From NCBI RefSeq assembly GCF_003336745.1, contig NZ_QGMX01000021.1, forward strand, positions 1 through 40,984: 40,984 bases of DNA, given 5' to 3'. The translations under genes and the position numbers were made by a program. Origin of the DNA: Thermus caldifontis (GTDB lineage Bacteria > Deinococcota > Deinococci > Deinococcales > Thermaceae). Position 1 is the stretch's first letter. Every line of letters begins with the position of its first letter. Positions 35,943-40,984 of this stretch are shown piece after piece. Below the pieces are notes generated by a model, which was given only the letters and a program-made list of their open reading frames with translations, was not told the origin of the DNA and ran no database searches.

Positions 35943-36434
35943 ATGAGCCGGCCCCCTCATCCTTCTCAGGAAGCTAAAGGGTTTACCCGCATACTCAAGG
36001 GCGCTATGCGGGGTTTCCTGGTTTTGCTCCTCTTCGCCCTGGCCGTTGCCGGGGCTTGGGCCCAGTCTGGGGTACGAAGGAGCATGCTCCTCGAGGCCAC
36101 CGCCTACACCTCCAGCGTGCGGGAGACCGACTCCACCCCCTTCATCACCGCCACCGGCATGCGTACCCGCCTGGGGGTTCTGGCGGTGAGCCCCGACCTC
36201 CTCAAGGTGTTGCCCTACGGCACCAAGGTGCGGCTTCGGGACCTGGGTTCGGTCCATGGCCGCGGCCGGGGGCAGTTTGATTACCTCTTCCGGGACCGGG
36301 TCTTCGTGGTGGCCGACGTGATGCACCCCAGGATGCGGGAAAAGGTGGACGTTTGGCTTCCCGACCGGGCCACCGCCTTGCGCTTTGGCCGGAGGCTGGT
36401 GGAGCTGCAGGTGGTGGAGTACCCCAGGCGCTAA
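35943..36434 (+). CDS. 3D-domain (RlpA-like) secreted protein
   Basis: A cell-wall-associated protein of the 3D (Asp-Asp-Asp) type, a double-psi beta-barrel fold found in lytic transglycosylase-like proteins. A signal peptide MRGFLVLLLFALAVAGAWAQ begins at the internal ATG 36006, so that ATG is probably the true start; from 35943 the protein would carry 21 extra non-hydrophobic residues. The mature part has LEATAYTSSVRETD, TGMRTRLGVLAVSP, PYGTKVRLRDLG, FVVADVMHPRMREKVDVWL with the conserved Asp residues. It probably acts in the periplasm on peptidoglycan or lies in the wall layer. No partner is apparent. Confidence 0.8.
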   Translation: MSRPPHPSQEAKGFTRILKGAMRGFLVLLLFALAVAGAWAQSGVRRSMLLEATAYTSSVRETDSTPFITATGMRTRLGVLAVSPDLLKVLPYGTKVRLRDLGSVHGRGRGQFDYLFRDRVFVVADVMHPRMREKVDVWLPDRATALRFGRRLVELQVVEYPRR

Positions 36435-36440
36435 AGTCCG

Positions 36441-36446
36441 TATCCT
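36441..36446 (+). promoter_or_regulatory. -10 hexamer of the ABC permease gene
   Basis: TATCCT lies 6 bases before the GTG at 36453, 2-7 bases after the 3D-domain stop region; same -10 as the trp promoter. Confidence 0.45.
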
Positions 36447-36452
36447 AAGGGC

Positions 36453-37574
36453 GTGCGCTTTGCCCTTTTCCTCGCCCTGGCCCATCTGCGGCGCAGACCC
36501 CTGCAGACGGGGCTGGCTCTTTTGGGGGTAGGGGTGGGGGTGGCGGTCCTCCTCACCGCCCTTTCCCTCACCAACGGTTTTGTAAGCGGCCTGGTGCGGG
36601 CCACCTTGAAGGCCTATCCCCACTTGGTCCTCTTTAGCCAGAGCGAGGAGCTGCCTCCTTTTCCCGGGCGGGATCATCCCGGGGTGGAGGCCTACGCCCC
36701 CTTTGCCGCCACCAAGGCCCTTTTAACCCGCCCGGCGGAGGGCGCCCGGGGCCCGGGGGTGGACTTCGCCACCCTGGTGGGCCTGGGCGAAGGCGGGGAG
36801 GCCCTTTACCCGGAGCTGGGCCTAAGGCTGGAGCCCGGGGGCATCTACCTGGGCTCGGCCCTGCAGCAGTCTTTGGGGGCCTTTGTGGGGGATAGGCTTT
36901 ACGCCATGTCCGCCACCCAGGAGCGGGTGGAGCTTAAGGTTTTGGGGGCTTTTCGTACCGGTAACTATCTCCTGGATTCCGCCTACGCCTTTGTGGACCT
37001 AAGGACGGTGGAAAGGCTTTCCGGGATAAGGGCTCAAGGGTACCAGGTGCGCCTCAAGGACCCCTGGCGGGCCAAGGAGCTGGGTGGGGAACTGGCGGGT
37101 ACCCGCTTCTTCCCCCAGGCCTGGCAGGACACCCAGCGCACCCTCTTGGAGCAACTCTCCTTGCAGAAGAGGGTTTTGGGCATCCTCATCTTCTTGATCG
37201 TGGCGGTGGCCGCCCTGGGGGTGGCCAACCTCTTGGTGCTCAAAGTGGTGGAGAAGACCCCGGAGATCGCCCTCCTTCGGGCCATGGGCGCCTCCAGGCT
37301 CACCGTGGGCTTGGTCTTTGCCCTCGAGGGGGTCTTTTTGGGCGTGGGCGGCGTGCTTTTAGGCAACCTCCTCGGCTATCTCCTTTCCCTTTACCTGTCC
37401 CTCCGCCCGGTGGACCTTCCCGGGGAGCTTTACTTCCTCACCCACCTGCCCGTGGAGATGCGCCTGTCCGACTTCCTCTGGGTGAGCGGCGCAAGTCTGG
37501 CCGCCACCTTTCTTTCCGCCCTTTTGCCCCTCTTCCGTGCCCTCAGGGTCCAGCCCGGGGTGGTCTTGCGGTAG
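36453..37574 (+). CDS. FtsX/LolC/MacB-type ABC transporter permease
   Basis: A 373-residue permease. One N-terminal transmembrane helix (about 20-42, after RRRPLQTGLALLG), a large periplasmic domain (about 45-245), then three C-terminal helices starting with LGILIFLIVAVAALGVANLLVLKVVEKTPEIALLRAMGA (only part diagnostic); the coupling motif EIALLRAMGAS is typical of the MacB/FtsX family. Such proteins extract lipoproteins or drive cell-envelope complexes with an ATPase partner. No ATPase gene is adjacent in the window. The GTG start follows TATCCT by 6 bases. Confidence 0.85.
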   Translation: MRFALFLALAHLRRRPLQTGLALLGVGVGVAVLLTALSLTNGFVSGLVRATLKAYPHLVLFSQSEELPPFPGRDHPGVEAYAPFAATKALLTRPAEGARGPGVDFATLVGLGEGGEALYPELGLRLEPGGIYLGSALQQSLGAFVGDRLYAMSATQERVELKVLGAFRTGNYLLDSAYAFVDLRTVERLSGIRAQGYQVRLKDPWRAKELGGELAGTRFFPQAWQDTQRTLLEQLSLQKRVLGILIFLIVAVAALGVANLLVLKVVEKTPEIALLRAMGASRLTVGLVFALEGVFLGVGGVLLGNLLGYLLSLYLSLRPVDLPGELYFLTHLPVEMRLSDFLWVSGASLAATFLSALLPLFRALRVQPGVVLR

Positions 37575-37604
37575 TTGCGCGAAAGGGGACTCCTGCCCTA
37601 GACT
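37575..37604 (+). promoter_or_regulatory. Promoter of the tRNA-Thr gene
   Basis: TTGCGC (37575-37580) and TAGACT (37599-37604) are separated by 18 bases; transcription would start a few bases before the mature tRNA 5' end at 37616. Confidence 0.6.
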
Positions 37605-37615
37605 CTTTAGGGCGG

Positions 37616-37690
37616 GCCGGTGTAGCTCAGCGGTAGAGCAACCGCCTCGTAAGCGGTAGGCCGCCGGTTCAAATCCGGCCACCGGCTCCA
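37616..37690 (+). tRNA. tRNA-Thr (anticodon CGU)
   Basis: All four arms fold: acceptor GCCGGTG with CACCGGC, D arm GCTC/GAGC, anticodon stem ACCGC/GCGGT with loop CTCGTAA, T arm GCCGG/CCGGC with TTCAAAT. The anticodon is CGT in DNA, reading ACG (Thr). The CCA end is encoded. A promoter precedes it and a strong terminator follows, so it is an independent transcription unit. Confidence 0.95.
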
Positions 37691-37696
37691 GAACCC

Positions 37697-37722
37697 CCCA
37701 GCCCCTCGAGGGCTGGGTTTTT
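37697..37722 (+). terminator. Intrinsic terminator after tRNA-Thr
   Basis: CCCAGCCC (37697-37704) pairs with GGGCTGGG (37710-37717) around CTCGA, followed by TTTTTC. Confidence 0.9.
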
Positions 37723-37736
37723 CTTCGCCCCCCGGC

Positions 37737-37765
37737 TTGCCAAAAGAGGCTTAGCCCTGTACACT
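37737..37765 (+). promoter_or_regulatory. str operon promoter
   Basis: TTGCCA (37737-37742) and TACACT (37760-37765) are 17 bases apart. Transcription from about 37772 gives a leader of about 120 bases before rpsL. Confidence 0.7.
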
Positions 37766-37779
37766 AATCAAGTTGAGGG

Positions 37780-37853
37780 CCCTCAGGGCCAGCCCCTGGC
37801 CCTGAGGGTGGTGCCCTGTATGGGCAAAAGCCGGGGGAAGATGGCTCCCCCGG
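37780..37853 (+). promoter_or_regulatory. Structured leader of the str operon
   Basis: A perfect 13-bp stem (37780-37792 with 37796-37808, CCC loop) is followed by GCCC/GGGC (37813-37825) and a perfect 8-bp stem CCGGGGGA (37831-37838) with TCCCCCGG (37846-37853). None carries a T tract. A 14-codon frame MGKSRGKMAPPGGS (37820-37864) runs through the last stem. The folds suggest ribosomal-protein autoregulation or stability control. Confidence 0.6.
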
Positions 37854-37894
37854 GTGGATCTTGAGAACACGGGGGCAAGTCCAAGAAGAAGGGA

Positions 37895-38308
37895 GTGGTG
37901 GCACTGCCGACGATCAACCAGCTGGTCAGAAAGGGCCGCGAGAAGGTCCAGAAGAAGAGCAAGGTTCCGGCCTTGAAGGGGTCGCCTTTCCGCCGGGGAG
38001 TGTGCACCGTGGTGCGCACCGTAACCCCCAAGAAGCCCAACTCCGCCTTGCGTAAGGTGGCCAAGGTGCGCCTTACCTCCGGGTACGAGGTTACCGCCTA
38101 CATTCCCGGCGAGGGGCACAACCTGCAGGAGCACTCCGTGGTCCTCATCCGGGGTGGCCGTGTGAAGGACCTGCCGGGTGTGCGCTACCACATTGTGCGT
38201 GGGGTCTACGACACCCAAGGGGTGAAGGACCGCAAGAAGAGCCGCTCCAAGTACGGGACCAAGAAGCCCAAGGAGACCAAGGGCGCGGCTCCGGCCAAGA
38301 AGAAGTAG
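37895..38308 (+). CDS. rpsL: 30S ribosomal protein S12
   Basis: Decoding-centre protein of the small subunit and the classic streptomycin target. It starts [15 protein letters not shown], as the Thermus protein does, and carries the universal segments [25 protein letters not shown] and [21 protein letters not shown]; Lys in KKPNS is wild-type, so no streptomycin-resistance change at that position. 137 residues, with a Lys-rich Thermus-type C-terminal tail. GTG at 37895 is the start used in Thermus proteins known to me; a second GTG follows directly. Upstream AAGAAGGGA serves as ribosome binding site. Confidence 0.97.
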   Translation: MVALPTINQLVRKGREKVQKKSKVPALKGSPFRRGVCTVVRTVTPKKPNSALRKVAKVRLTSGYEVTAYIPGEGHNLQEHSVVLIRGGRVKDLPGVRYHIVRGVYDTQGVKDRKKSRSKYGTKKPKETKGAAPAKKK

Positions 38309-38315
38309 GTGAACT

Positions 38316-38786
38316 ATGGCACGGAGAAGAAGAGCAGAGGTACGCCAACTCCAACCCGACCTGGTCTACGGGGATGTGGTGGTGTCGGCCTTCATCAACA
38401 AGATCATGCGGGAGGGCAAGAAGAACCTGGCCGCCCGCATCTTCTACGATGCCTGCCGCATCATCCAGGAAAAGACCGGGCAGGAGCCTTTGAAGGTCTT
38501 TAGGCAGGCGGTGGAGAACGTGAAGCCCCGGATGGAGGTGCGTTCCCGCCGCGTGGGTGGGGCCAACTACCAGGTGCCCATGGAGGTCTCCCCCAGAAGG
38601 CAGCAGTCCTTGGCCCTGCGCTGGCTGGTCCAGGCGGCCAATGCGCGTTCCGAGCGGGGGGCTGCCGTGCGCATCGCCCATGAGCTCATGGACGCAGCCG
38701 AGGGCAAGGGCGGAGCGATAAAGAAGAAAGAGGACGTGGAGCGCATGGCCGAGGCCAACCGCGCCTACGCCCACTACCGGTGGTAA
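38316..38786 (+). CDS. rpsG: 30S ribosomal protein S7
   Basis: Primary 16S rRNA-binding protein that nucleates the 30S head. [62 protein letters not shown] and [13 protein letters not shown] are the family landmarks; 156 residues is the Thermus length. AGGTGAAC precedes the ATG, 7 bases after the rpsL stop. fusA follows after 3 bases. Confidence 0.97.
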   Translation: MARRRRAEVRQLQPDLVYGDVVVSAFINKIMREGKKNLAARIFYDACRIIQEKTGQEPLKVFRQAVENVKPRMEVRSRRVGGANYQVPMEVSPRRQQSLALRWLVQAANARSERGAAVRIAHELMDAAEGKGGAIKKKEDVERMAEANRAYAHYRW

Positions 38787-38789
38787 GCC

Positions 38790-40865
<2,076 letters not shown>

Positions 40866-40876
40866 GGATGCCTTTC

Positions 40877-40898
40877 GGGTAGGCCTTAGGGCCTACCC
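40877..40898 (+). promoter_or_regulatory. Hairpin between fusA and tuf
   Basis: GGGTAGGCC (40877-40885) pairs with GGCCTACCC (40890-40898) around TTAG. There is no T tract; it could set the fusA/tuf ratio by processing or partial termination. Confidence 0.55.
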
Positions 40899-40921
40899 CG
40901 CATGGAGAAAGGAGAGCGAAG

Positions 40922-40984
40922 ATGGCCAAGGGCGAGTTTATCCGTACGAAGCCTCACGTGAACGTGGGGACGATTGGGCACGTG
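40922..40984 (+). CDS. tuf: Elongation factor Tu, first 21 codons (cut by the window end)
   Basis: The frame reads [21 protein letters not shown], the start of bacterial EF-Tu up to the first residues of the G1 motif, then leaves the window. AAAGGAGAG precedes the ATG. It completes the rpsL-rpsG-fusA-tuf order of a str operon. Confidence 0.95.
   Translation, partial: MAKGEFIRTKPHVNVGTIGHV

Overview
The window is a chromosomal segment of a Thermus species. It is very G+C-rich with G/C-biased third codon positions. It carries the str ribosomal operon with an S12 that reads almost like the Thermus thermophilus protein as I remember it, a homologue of the TaqI methyltransferase of Thermus aquaticus, and many genes whose start codon lies only 5-9 bases after a -10 hexamer (leaderless mRNAs), which is typical of this genus. 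I cannot name the species.

Layout. 1-135 is a hairpin and a promoter. 136-6396 (+) holds trmB, glmU, tatA-tatC, a chorismate mutase/DAHP synthase, a multi-cluster ferredoxin-like protein, a methylmalonyl-CoA epimerase and a VanZ-like membrane protein. 6350-12598 (-) is a tightly coupled operon: two LptF/LptG-type permeases, an LptD-like outer-membrane barrel, a lipoprotein and a short-chain dehydrogenase. 12612-14955 (-) has a stress-type protein, a 280-base gene-free stretch with several hairpins and a promoter-terminator pair, then an SCP2 protein and a zinc alcohol dehydrogenase. 14956-16881 (-) is gyrB. 17025-19821 holds a small membrane protein (+), an apparently orphan M.TaqI-like DNA methyltransferase (-) and kbl (-). 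19822-20541 is a scar of lower G+C: a transposase-like fragment joined to a beheaded CsgG-like gene that ends in a perfect terminator.

20566-23727 (+) is a proline-catabolism operon (GntR regulator, proline dehydrogenase, P5C dehydrogenase) with a perfect 20-bp palindrome over the regulator start. 23753-26904 (+) is trpE-trpG-trpD behind a classical attenuator with a Trp-Trp leader peptide. 26979-30921 (-) holds an enoyl-CoA hydratase, RluB, Hpt, a YhhQ queuosine-precursor transporter and PurA. 30967-34917 (+) is truB, ald, an Asp23/Gls24 protein and a FakA/DhaL-type kinase. 34981-37574 (+) has a lipoprotein, a 3D-domain protein and a LolC/FtsX-type permease. 37616-37690 is tRNA-Thr(CGU). 37737-40984 (+) is the str operon: structured leader, rpsL, rpsG, fusA and the first 21 codons of tuf.

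The most unusual signal is a 36-bp, 12-codon unit (translated GPEGARLARE plus two residues) present as two tandem in-frame copies in both tatA and trpG, two unrelated proteins about 23 kb apart. It contains two small palindromes and resembles a mobile palindromic element that inserts into coding sequence without breaking it. Other notable points are the Lpt-type export genes in a lineage thought to lack lipid A, the trp attenuator with a leaderless leader peptide, -10 hexamers that contain the stop codon of the preceding gene, the orphan TaqI-type methyltransferase, and the IS-linked csgG truncation.
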